Under the pieces are notes generated by a model. The model had not been told where the DNA came from and ran no database searches. It worked only from the letters and a program-made list of their open reading frames with translations. Both the position numbers and the translations under genes were made by a program. Below are positions 9,567-17,353 of a DNA stretch of 64,000 bases, piece after piece; within the stretch, counting starts at the first letter, position 1; every line of letters starts with the position of its first letter. This stretch comes from Lachnospiraceae bacterium (GTDB lineage: Bacteria > Bacillota > Clostridia > Lachnospirales > Lachnospiraceae). The DNA lies in the NCBI GenBank assembly GCA_016281335.1, contig JAEEIK010000133.1, positions 1-64,000 on the forward strand. Reading direction: 5' to 3'.

Positions 9567-10379
9567 ATGAAGATACGTGAACTGAAAACGTCAGAAACAG
9601 GACTTCTGAAAGATTTCCTGTATGAAGCGATATTTATTCCGGAAGGTGTGGAAGCGCCGGATCGTAAGATCATTGAACTGCCGGAACTAAGATTGTATTA
9701 TGAGGATTTCGGAAAAGGAAAAGCTGATCTTTGCCTTGTTTGCGAAGAGGGCGGAAGGGTAGTCGGTGCAGTCTGGACCAGGATCATGAATGATTACGGG
9801 CATGTAGATGACGATACGCCATCTTTTGCAATCTCTTTATATAAGGAATACAGGGGCAGAGGCGTCGGAACAAAACTCATGTATGCCATGCTTGAACTGC
9901 TCAGGTCAAAAGGATATAAAAGGGCCTCCCTGGCAGTACAGAAAGCAAACTATGCCGTACGCATGTATGAAAAAGTAGGCTTTCGTATCACGGATCAGAA
10001 TGATGAAGAGTATATCATGGTATATGATGACAACCGATCAGGGGGACGGTTCTATGATCTTGTTAAGAAGATACCATCCGGAAGAGTTGCAACATACGGT
10101 CAGATTGCGGAACTTGCCGGAAACCGGAAACTTGCCCGTGTAGTCGGAAACCTGCTTCACAGAAATCCGGATCCGGATAATATCCCCTGCTATCGGGTGG
10201 TCAATGCAAAAGGAGAGCTGGCGGAGAATTTCGCTTTCGGCGGAGCCGGAGCGCAGAAAAAACTTCTGGAAGCGGAAGGCGTAGTGGTGGAAGGCGGAAG
10301 AGTAGACCTAAATTTGTTTCAGTGGAAACCAACCGGGAGCAACCGGGGGGACGGTTCTCTGATCGGTCTGGAAAAATAA
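9567..10379 (+). CDS. GNAT acetyltransferase-O6-methylguanine-DNA methyltransferase (MGMT/Ogt-type) fusion joined by an in-frame REP repeat
   Basis: GNAT SLYKEYRGRGVGTKLMYAMLELLR..MYEKVGFRI; MGMT FYDLVKKIPSGRVATYGQIAELAG..NIPCYRVVNAKGELA; linker DDNRSGGRFYD is encoded by a REP copy; ORF is continuous. Confidence 0.85.
   Translation: MKIRELKTSETGLLKDFLYEAIFIPEGVEAPDRKIIELPELRLYYEDFGKGKADLCLVCEEGGRVVGAVWTRIMNDYGHVDDDTPSFAISLYKEYRGRGVGTKLMYAMLELLRSKGYKRASLAVQKANYAVRMYEKVGFRITDQNDEEYIMVYDDNRSGGRFYDLVKKIPSGRVATYGQIAELAGNRKLARVVGNLLHRNPDPDNIPCYRVVNAKGELAENFAFGGAGAQKKLLEAEGVVVEGGRVDLNLFQWKPTGSNRGDGSLIGLEK
10031..10059 (+). repeat. REP-like repeat copy 4, inside a coding sequence
   Basis: caaccgatcagggggacggttctatgatc; near-identical to copy 1. 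Confidence 0.85.
10340..10366 (+). repeat. REP-like repeat copy 5 (G-rich), overlaps C-terminus of GNAT-MGMT fusion
   Basis: caaccggggggacggttctctgatcgg. Confidence 0.9.
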
Positions 10380-10414
10380 GGGTTTCAGAGTAGTTGAGGG
10401 GGATTTTAAACCGA

Positions 10415-10443
10415 AATCAACCGGGGAACCCTCCCACTGATTG
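10415..10443 (-). repeat. REP-like repeat copy 6 (inverted core), pairs with copy 5
   Basis: aatcaaccggggaaccctcccactgattg. Confidence 0.75.
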
Positions 10444-10458
10444 AAAAGGAGAAGAATT

Positions 10459-10956
10459 ATGGAATACTGGGATCTTTATGATGCGGAACGGAAGCCTCTT
10501 GGGCGCACACATGCACGCGGAGAGAAATTCGGAGAAGGTGAATACTATGTATGTTGTGAAATATGGGTGCGCAATAAAGAGGGGCGCTTTCTTACTACAA
10601 AACGTCATCCGGATAAAACTGCAGGCAATAAGTGGGAGTTTGTAGGCGGGGGAACACTTGCCGGAGAGACTACTCTTGATTCGGCTGTGAGAGAGCTTTT
10701 CGAGGAGACCGGTATAGTTATTGATAAGAGTGAATTAAGGCTTTTGACTACCAATGCAAAGAAAAACTATTTTCTTGATATTTATCTTGTGAAAAAAGAC
10801 GTAGACATAAAAGATGTGATTCTTCAACCGGAAGAAACAACTGATGCCAAATGGTCATCGGATGAAGACATCAAGGCTATGATAGCATCCGGTGAATTTG
10901 CTTATTCTGTGGGAGTACGGTATGAAAAGTATCGAGAACTGTGTTGGGAGGTGTGA
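10459..10956 (+). CDS. Nudix hydrolase
   Basis: Nudix box-like GGGTLAGETTLDSAVRELFEETGI. Confidence 0.8.
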   Translation: MEYWDLYDAERKPLGRTHARGEKFGEGEYYVCCEIWVRNKEGRFLTTKRHPDKTAGNKWEFVGGGTLAGETTLDSAVRELFEETGIVIDKSELRLLTTNAKKNYFLDIYLVKKDVDIKDVILQPEETTDAKWSSDEDIKAMIASGEFAYSVGVRYEKYRELCWEV

Positions 10957-10958
10957 TA

Positions 10959-11297
10959 ATGGTATCAATTGATATGAATAAAACAGGGCTTAGGATTAAA
11001 AAATATGTTTCTGATGCCGGCTACAGCGTTAAGTTTATACAGGAATACTTAGGGCTTTCCTGTCCGCAGCCGATTTACAGATGGTTTAAAGGAAAGATAC
11101 TGCCATCGATAGATAATCTATTGAGATTAAGTGAATTATTTAATATTCATATGGAAGATTTATTGGTTAAGAGTAAAGAAAATGTTCATATCTTCGAATT
11201 AATGCCTACAAATCATCGGCCGAGCATATTAAAACGCTTATTATCGTATTATACCGAAGTATCCGGATGTTTGGATTTTGGACTATCCGTCCAATGA
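10959..11297 (+). CDS. XRE-family helix-turn-helix protein
   Basis: GLRIKKYVSDAGYSVKFIQEYLGLSCPQPIYRWFKGKILPSIDNLLRLSELFNI HTH pattern. Confidence 0.75.
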   Translation: MVSIDMNKTGLRIKKYVSDAGYSVKFIQEYLGLSCPQPIYRWFKGKILPSIDNLLRLSELFNIHMEDLLVKSKENVHIFELMPTNHRPSILKRLLSYYTEVSGCLDFGLSVQ

Positions 11298-11320
11298 CAT
11301 TAAGTAAGGCATGATTTATC

Positions 11321-11348
11321 ATCAATCAGAGGGACGGTTCTGTGATCG
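11321..11348 (+). repeat. REP-like repeat copy 7 (G-rich), left half of pair upstream of transposase
   Basis: atcaatcagagggacggttctgtgatcg. Confidence 0.8.
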
Positions 11349-11398
11349 CCACGGGAAAATGGGGCTTTTTCAACGGATGAAGTGGTTGTTGGCCCCAA

Positions 11399-11427
11399 AT
11401 TCAACCGGAGAACAGTCCCCGTGATTG
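11399..11427 (-). repeat. REP-like repeat copy 8 (inverted core), right half of pair upstream of transposase
   Basis: attcaaccggagaacagtccccgtgattg. Confidence 0.85.
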
Positions 11428-11442
11428 AAGGGAGGAATGATC

Positions 11443-12198
11443 ATGCCAAGAAAAGCCCGAGAAAAAGCAAAAAGCGGGATATATCATGTGATGCTTAGGG
11501 GGATAAATCATCAGCAGATTTTTGAGGAAGAAGATGATTATCAGGTATTTCTGCGAATATTGCGTAAATGCAAAAGAGTAAGCGGATTTAAGCTCCTGGC
11601 CTATTGCCTGATGGGGAATCATATACATCTGCTTATCAAGGAAAATGAGGAAAAACTTGAGCTGATACTTAAGCGAATAGGAGTCAGATTTGTCAGGTGG
11701 TATAATCAGAAATATCAGAGAAGCGGGCATTTGTTTCAGGACCGGTTCAAAAGTGAAATTGTGGATGATGAAAGATACCTGATCACCGTGATCGCTTATA
11801 TCCATCAGAATCCTGTGAAAGCAGGTATATGTATGAATCCGGAGGAGTATCGATACAGCAGTTACAGAGAATACCAAAAGTATCATTCGTTGGTGGATAT
11901 GGATTTTGTAGAAAGCATCATTTCGCGGGAGACTATCGTATCATACAGCAAAGCAATGATAAATAAGCAATGTTTGGAAATGGGTGAAAAAACTGTCTGC
12001 GGTGTAACGGATTTAAAAGCTAAGGAGATGATCATAGATATTGCAGGGCTGGATGATACTACGGAGCTTAAAGAGATAGAAAAGTGTAAAAGACAGAGAA
12101 TTATAAAATCATTAAATGTACATGGATTAACCATGCGTCAGATCAGTCGATTAACTGGAATATCTTATTATACAGTCAGAAAGGCAATCGTTGGATAA
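11443..12198 (+). mobile_element. Y1/HUH transposase of the REP-associated (RAYT/TnpA_REP-like) IS200 superfamily
   Basis: MPRKAREKAKSGIYHVMLRGINHQQIF; HUH motif YCLMGNHIHLLI; candidate catalytic Tyr in VIAYIHQNPVKAG; flanked by REP-like repeats. Confidence 0.9.
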
Positions 12199-12240
12199 GC
12201 TGGGGACAAAAAGGGAGCAAAGTCGGAGAGGTATCGTGAA

Positions 12241-12723
12241 ATGGATATAGATGATTATATAGAATTGTATAAAAGCGGCGGATATATTAGGGAAATGCGT
12301 AAGCATGTGGGGCATGCTCCTGTGATGACATGTGCCTGCGGTGTGATTATAGAAAACGACAAGGGAGAAATTCTGCTGCAGAAAAGAAAGGATAACAGCT
12401 GCTGGGCTATCATCGGCGGTTCCATGGAAATGGGAGAGACTTTTGAGGAAACCGTAAGGAGAGAGACCAGGGAGGAATCCGGTCTGACTATAGGTGAGCT
12501 GGAATTGTTTCAGCTTTATTCCGGGAGGGATCGTATCATAGAATATCCTAACGGAGATATCTGTTTTGGCCCGGGAATTGTTTTTATCACAAGGGAATAT
12601 GAAGGTGAAATAGTAAATGATCCGGAAGAAGTATTGGAACACCGTTTTTTTAGCAAAAGGGAATTGCCTGAAAACCTGAACGGATATGATAGAGATATAA
12701 TACTTGAATGGGCAGGCAGATAA
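12241..12723 (+). CDS. Nudix hydrolase
   Basis: Nudix box GGSMEMGETFEETVRRETREESGL. Confidence 0.85.
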   Translation: MDIDDYIELYKSGGYIREMRKHVGHAPVMTCACGVIIENDKGEILLQKRKDNSCWAIIGGSMEMGETFEETVRRETREESGLTIGELELFQLYSGRDRIIEYPNGDICFGPGIVFITREYEGEIVNDPEEVLEHRFFSKRELPENLNGYDRDIILEWAGR

Positions 12724-12725
12724 GA

Positions 12726-12754
12726 AATCAACCGCAGAACCGTCCCCGTGATTG
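12726..12754 (-). repeat. REP-like repeat copy 9 (inverted core)
   Basis: aaatcaaccgcagaaccgtccccgtgatt. Confidence 0.9.
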
Positions 12755-12771
12755 AAAGAGAGTATAAGAAT

Positions 12772-13260
12772 ATGATACAACATCCGATACCTCCGTTTTT
12801 TGATAAGAATTCGAAGATACTGATACTTGGGAGCTTTCCGTCAGTTAAGTCAAGGGAGCAAATGTTTTTCTATGGGCATCCGCAGAACCGCTTCTGGAAA
12901 GTAGCTGCGGCGGTATTTAATCAGGATGTGCCTGAAAACATAGCCGGGAAGAAAGACTTTCTGAAACGTAATAATATAGCAATGTGGGATGTTATAGGAG
13001 CATGTGATATCGAAGGTTCAGCGGATTCTACGATCAAAAATGTGAAACCCAATGACCTTGGTATTATTTTGGAGAAGGCAGATATCAGAGCGATATTTGT
13101 TAACGGTAAGACAGCAGAGAAGTATTACAACAGATATACGAAAGATGTGATCAATCGTACCGCTATATGCCTTCCGTCTACCAGCCCAGCAAATGCTGCA
13201 TGGACCTTGGAGAAACTGACAGGCGCATGGAAAGAGATCAGGGAGATGGCTAATGATTAA
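12772..13260 (+). CDS. Mug/UDG-superfamily DNA glycosylase (DNA-deoxyinosine glycosylase type)
   Basis: ILILGSFPSVKSREQMFFYGHPQNRFWKVAAAVF..AMWDVIGACDIEGSADSTI..CLPSTSPANA. Confidence 0.8.
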   Translation: MIQHPIPPFFDKNSKILILGSFPSVKSREQMFFYGHPQNRFWKVAAAVFNQDVPENIAGKKDFLKRNNIAMWDVIGACDIEGSADSTIKNVKPNDLGIILEKADIRAIFVNGKTAEKYYNRYTKDVINRTAICLPSTSPANAAWTLEKLTGAWKEIREMAND

Positions 13261-14284
13261 AGCTGAAAAACTCAAAAAGGGTGATACGATAGCTACGATA
13301 AGTCCATCATGGGGATGTGCCGGGGCAACGCGTGTATTGTGGAAATACCGTTTGGGCTGCGAGCGTCTTAAGGAAATGGGGTTAAATGTTGTGGCGGCAC
13401 CCAATTCATTAAGAGGGACTGCATATCTCAGGGATAATCCGAAGGCCAGGGCTGAGGATGTTATGTGGGCCTTTGAAAATAAAGAGATCAGAGGAATCAT
13501 AGCAAATATAGGCGGGAATGATTCCGTTAGGTTATTGCCATATCTGTCTTCAAAAATCATATCCGATAATCCGAAAATCCTTTGTGGGTACTCGGATGTA
13601 TTGGCGCTTCATCTTTTTTGCTACAGAGCCGATCTGATGACCTATTACGGAGATAATCTGTTAACGACCGTGGCAGAAGCCGGTGGATGGCATCCTTACA
13701 GCCGCTACTGGTTTGAAAAAGTATTTTTTGATGATAAGCATATCGGTAACATCAAACCTGCGGAAGAATGGTCATATGATAAAGAATCGCATACAGATAA
13801 AAAATACAGAAAATACTATCTGACCAATCCCGGTTACCGCTATGTGCAGGGAAAAGGGACAGTAAGGGGAAAGCTGTTTGGCGGTCATGGTGATCTCCTC
13901 ACTTTGAAGATGCCTGACGGAAATCCTGCTGTACATAAAGAAGATTTTGAAAATAGTATCCTTTTCTTTGAGGATATTCCTGAGTTCTGCGATGAAGAAT
14001 ATATGGCAGATTTCTTTGACCGGCTGGGAAAGAACGGTTATCTTCAGATCTTAAACGGAGTTATCATAGGAAAGATGAAAAGACCGGAGAGTTTTGATAC
14101 TTATGCGGAACGCATCCGTTCTGTTGTGACGGATAAATACAATTGCCCGGATCTGCCGGTAATGAGTGATCTTAACTTCGGACATACATCACCTATATGT
14201 ATATTGCCTTACGGTGCGGAGGCGGAATTAAATATTCATAAGTTGACATTCAGTATAAAATCAACCGGGGGGAAGGTTCTCTGA
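13253..14284 (+). CDS. S66 family peptidase (LD-carboxypeptidase / MccF-like) with REP-derived C-terminus
   Basis: LKKGDTIATISPSWGCAG..IRGIIANIGGNDSVRLLPYL..NPKILCGYSDVLALH; ends STGGKVL* inside REP copy 10. Confidence 0.8.
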   Translation: MIKAEKLKKGDTIATISPSWGCAGATRVLWKYRLGCERLKEMGLNVVAAPNSLRGTAYLRDNPKARAEDVMWAFENKEIRGIIANIGGNDSVRLLPYLSSKIISDNPKILCGYSDVLALHLFCYRADLMTYYGDNLLTTVAEAGGWHPYSRYWFEKVFFDDKHIGNIKPAEEWSYDKESHTDKKYRKYYLTNPGYRYVQGKGTVRGKLFGGHGDLLTLKMPDGNPAVHKEDFENSILFFEDIPEFCDEEYMADFFDRLGKNGYLQILNGVIIGKMKRPESFDTYAERIRSVVTDKYNCPDLPVMSDLNFGHTSPICILPYGAEAELNIHKLTFSIKSTGGKVL

Positions 14285-14288
14285 TTGG
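14258..14288 (+). repeat. REP-like repeat copy 10 (G-rich), overlaps CDS 3' end
   Basis: aaaatcaaccggggggaaggttctctgattg. Confidence 0.85.
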
Positions 14289-14331
14289 TCCCCCAAATAG
14301 TTTTTGGCGCAATTGAGGGGGCTTTGAGCCA

Positions 14332-14361
14332 AAATCAATCGTGGAACCGTCCCCATGATTG
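14332..14361 (-). repeat. REP-like repeat copy 11 (inverted core), pairs with copy 10
   Basis: aaatcaatcgtggaaccgtccccatgattg. Confidence 0.85.
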
Positions 14362-14380
14362 CCAATGATTGGAGAGAAAT

Positions 14381-15526
14381 ATGAGGGTTTTGATCGTTCC
14401 GATGACCGCTATGGCAGAGACAGCAGGGCCGGGAAAAAGATGCAGGATCATAGCTGAATTATTGCAGAAAGCCGGGATTGAAACAGCTACCTGCATGGCA
14501 AGAGATGTGAACTTTGTCAGGATCGACGGTGTTAAAAACTATGAACTTCAGATCCCGACTCCGCTCGGACTGCCGGATATGGCAGCCGGTATATTTTCCC
14601 TGTTGGTCCAGAAGCTGGGGATAGCAGCAAAGAAGACTGTCGTAAGCTTTGATCAGGTATTGTATTTTACGGGAAATCTGAATAAACGGTATCTGAAGAA
14701 GAGTGTGGAAGATATACGAAAAGCCATCAGGGATCATAAAACTGATATAGTATACAGTGAGTTTAATATATCGGCGATCCTTGCTGCGAGGTTGGAAAAA
14801 AAGAAGCTATTCATTACTGTAAGTTACCCAACGCAAAAAGAATATGCCTGCGTTCCCAGGCTGGCGAAAGAATTAAATCAGCTTCTTTCGGATCTGGGAT
14901 TGCCACGGGTTACTTCGGCATTGGAATTGTTTGACTGGGCAGATGAATGCTTTTGTCCGAGTATCCCCGAACTTGAGCCCTTTCAGGAAAAGAAGGTAAA
15001 GTATATCGGTGCATTCTATACCGATGTATATGAAAAACATCCGGTGAAAGATAAGAATAAGATCCTTGTGTATATGGGAAACGGAACAGTTCCGGCGGCA
15101 AAAATGTACAGGGAAGTAAGCAGGGCGTTTGCGGATGCTCCGTATGAGGTTTATATTGCATCGAGTTATCTGAAGAAAGGGGAGCAGGGCAATATCCATG
15201 TGGCAAAAAGATGGGATTTTAACAGCCTCTTAAATGAAGCGGTCCTGTTTATAAATCACGGGGGACAGAACAGCATGATGGACGGATTGCTTCACGTTGT
15301 TCCGCAGCTGGTGGTTCCGGGCAAGGTTTTTGAAAGAAGGTATAATGCAGAGGCACTTGAAAAAGCAGGAGCAGGGCGGATCCTGGAACATACGAAATTT
15401 GAGGCAAAACGTATCAGGATGCTGGCGGAAGAGATCATTTCGTCAAAAGAGATCGCTGAAAATGCCATAAATCTCGGGAGCAGGCTTCATAGAAAGGAAG
15501 AAGTGTTTTTAGCGTCTTTTCGATAA
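14381..15526 (+). CDS. GT1/MGT-type glycosyltransferase
   Basis: INHGGQNSMMDGLLHVVPQLVVPG and overall GT-B pattern; ATG at 14381 after ggagag. Confidence 0.75.
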   Translation: MRVLIVPMTAMAETAGPGKRCRIIAELLQKAGIETATCMARDVNFVRIDGVKNYELQIPTPLGLPDMAAGIFSLLVQKLGIAAKKTVVSFDQVLYFTGNLNKRYLKKSVEDIRKAIRDHKTDIVYSEFNISAILAARLEKKKLFITVSYPTQKEYACVPRLAKELNQLLSDLGLPRVTSALELFDWADECFCPSIPELEPFQEKKVKYIGAFYTDVYEKHPVKDKNKILVYMGNGTVPAAKMYREVSRAFADAPYEVYIASSYLKKGEQGNIHVAKRWDFNSLLNEAVLFINHGGQNSMMDGLLHVVPQLVVPGKVFERRYNAEALEKAGAGRILEHTKFEAKRIRMLAEEIISSKEIAENAINLGSRLHRKEEVFLASFR

Positions 15527-15561
15527 TCGGAAACCGGAATTCATAAAGGGGAGAAATACCT

Positions 15562-16158
15562 ATGACAAGTGAGATAGTTCTCAAGATGTGTCAGGAGATT
15601 GAGGAAAGAAGTAACCGATTTGAAGAACAGACAAAGGGCAGCAAGGATGAGTACAATTTATACAGAGAGCATATCCGATATGTGTATAAATACGTTCTTA
15701 AGCTATCTGAAGGCAAGGCTGTTGACAGGGAAGTTCTTGAAATAAGTGCGCTGCTCCATGATATTGCCATGACGGATATGGCTCTGGACAGGAGCAGGCA
15801 TAACGAATATGGTGCCGGAATAGCCGAGCAGTTGTTACGGGAGAATGCTTATCCTGAAGAAAAGATACAGCATGTTAAGAAATGTATATTAAATCACAGC
15901 AGCAGAAGGGCGGAATACAGGACGACAGAGGAAGAACGTATTCTTGTTGATGCGGATGGATTGTCGCATTTTGACGCTTATAAAAGTTTGTATTCTCTGG
16001 CTCATATAGTAATGGGATTAAATGATGAAGAATCGCTAGAGTTTATTAAGGATAAGCTTACAAGAGACTATAATGAACTCAGTGATGAGCTGAGACCTCT
16101 TATCAATGATATATATTCAAGCGTAATGAAGGCAGGAACGATCGGGGAAATCTTGTGA
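15562..16158 (+). CDS. HD-domain phosphohydrolase
   Basis: LEISALLHDIAMTDM (HD) and downstream CILNHSS / LVDADGLSHFD. Confidence 0.75.
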   Translation: MTSEIVLKMCQEIEERSNRFEEQTKGSKDEYNLYREHIRYVYKYVLKLSEGKAVDREVLEISALLHDIAMTDMALDRSRHNEYGAGIAEQLLRENAYPEEKIQHVKKCILNHSSRRAEYRTTEEERILVDADGLSHFDAYKSLYSLAHIVMGLNDEESLEFIKDKLTRDYNELSDELRPLINDIYSSVMKAGTIGEIL

Positions 16159-16186
16159 ATCAACCGGAGAACCGTCCCCGTGATTG
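16158..16186 (-). repeat. REP-like repeat copy 12 (inverted core)
   Basis: aatcaaccggagaaccgtccccgtgattg, followed by aaaggag. Confidence 0.9.
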
Positions 16187-16201
16187 AAAGGAGAGCTGAC
16201 A

Positions 16202-17224
16202 ATGAAGGAAGTTTTGGATAAGGGGTATATTCCATTCGATTGGAATAATGTTGAGAACAGGGAACACTGGCTGGATCCTTGTGAGGAGAGTTATTATTAC
16301 GCGCAGAAGTGGAAAAGGGAAGGCAGAAGGAGCGTGCTGGATCTGGGCTGCGGACTCGGACGTCATGCGGTGCTCTTTGCAAAGTGCGGCTTTAAGGTGA
16401 CCGCAACGGATATTTCAAAAGATGCGCTGGATTTCCTGAAACAATACCGGAGGGAACAGGGGGTGGATATTTCATGCCGGCTGGCCGATATGGAAAATCT
16501 ACCGTTTGCAGATGATGCTTTTGATGCGATCTTTGCGATGCATTCCGCCGGACACGCGGATACCGAAGGAATGAAGAGCGTCATGAAAGAGATCAGGCGA
16601 GTCCTGAAACCTGACGGAGCAGTGTTTATGACACTTTGTTCCAAAGAAACATGGACCTATGCTGAGTCCGGTATGCCGAAGGTAGATGAGAATACCGTGA
16701 TCAAAACGAAGGGACCGGAGCAGGGAGTTCCGCATTTCTTTGTGGATCAGGATGACATCGCAAAGCTTTTTGCGGATTTTGAACTGGTCAAAGTAAGGCA
16801 TATCGATGACTGTTATGAAGAGGGCAAATGGAAGATCCAGAAGCATTATTTTATTGAGGCGAAGGTCGAAAAGCAGGCTGTCAGCCATGATTATTCGGAT
16901 ATAATAGGAAAACGCGTTGACTGTAAGATAGACAGACCTTTAGGCACTGTACATCCAAGGCATCCGGATCTAAAATATGAGGTTAATTACGGATATGTGG
17001 AAGGGGTGATCGGCGGAGACGGAGAAGAGCAGGATGTGTATATTCTGGGAGTAACAGAGCCGCTTAAAGAGTTTTCCGGAAAGGTAATAGCCGTATACCA
17101 CAGATTAAACGATAACGAAGATAAATGGATCGTGGCACATGAGGGAGCAAAGCTTTCACGGGAAGAGATACTTAGTAAGATTGAATTTCAAGAAAAGTTT
17201 TTTGACGGTGACCTGTATTTATAA
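16202..17224 (+). CDS. SAM methyltransferase fused to C-terminal inorganic-pyrophosphatase-like domain
   Basis: VLDLGCGLGRHAVLFAKCGFKVTATDIS; C-terminal DRPLGTVHPRHPDLKYEVNYGYVEGVIGGDGEEQDVYILG. Confidence 0.8.
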   Translation: MKEVLDKGYIPFDWNNVENREHWLDPCEESYYYAQKWKREGRRSVLDLGCGLGRHAVLFAKCGFKVTATDISKDALDFLKQYRREQGVDISCRLADMENLPFADDAFDAIFAMHSAGHADTEGMKSVMKEIRRVLKPDGAVFMTLCSKETWTYAESGMPKVDENTVIKTKGPEQGVPHFFVDQDDIAKLFADFELVKVRHIDDCYEEGKWKIQKHYFIEAKVEKQAVSHDYSDIIGKRVDCKIDRPLGTVHPRHPDLKYEVNYGYVEGVIGGDGEEQDVYILGVTEPLKEFSGKVIAVYHRLNDNEDKWIVAHEGAKLSREEILSKIEFQEKFFDGDLYL

Positions 17225-17252
17225 ATCAACCGGAGAACCGTCCCCGTGATTG
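17224..17252 (-). repeat. REP-like repeat copy 13 (inverted core)
   Basis: aatcaaccggagaaccgtccccgtgattg. Confidence 0.9.
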
Positions 17253-17257
17253 TTAAC

Positions 17258-17285
17258 AATCAACCGGAGAACCGTCCCCCTGATC
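17258..17285 (-). repeat. REP-like repeat copy 14, head-to-tail with copy 13 via palindrome tgattgttaacaatca
   Basis: aatcaaccggagaaccgtccccctgatc. Confidence 0.9.
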
Positions 17286-17287
17286 TT

Positions 17288-17316
17288 TTGACATCAGCGG
17301 GCTTTTTTGCTAGATT
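17288..17316 (+). promoter_or_regulatory. Putative sigma-A promoter (TTGACA-17-TAGATT) for the LacI/GGDEF gene, abutting REP copy 14
   Basis: ttgacatcagcgggcttttttgctagatt. Confidence 0.5.
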
Positions 17317-17353
17317 ATTCGTATGGCGATGATGAATCGGACAGAGGTGCCTT

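Noticed and set aside
11425-11442. Upstream TTG start for the transposase and similar TTG/GTG starts at 10441, 12748, 16184, 20926
   Set aside because: These start codons fall within or at the end of REP copies; ATGs with good SD spacing lie just downstream.
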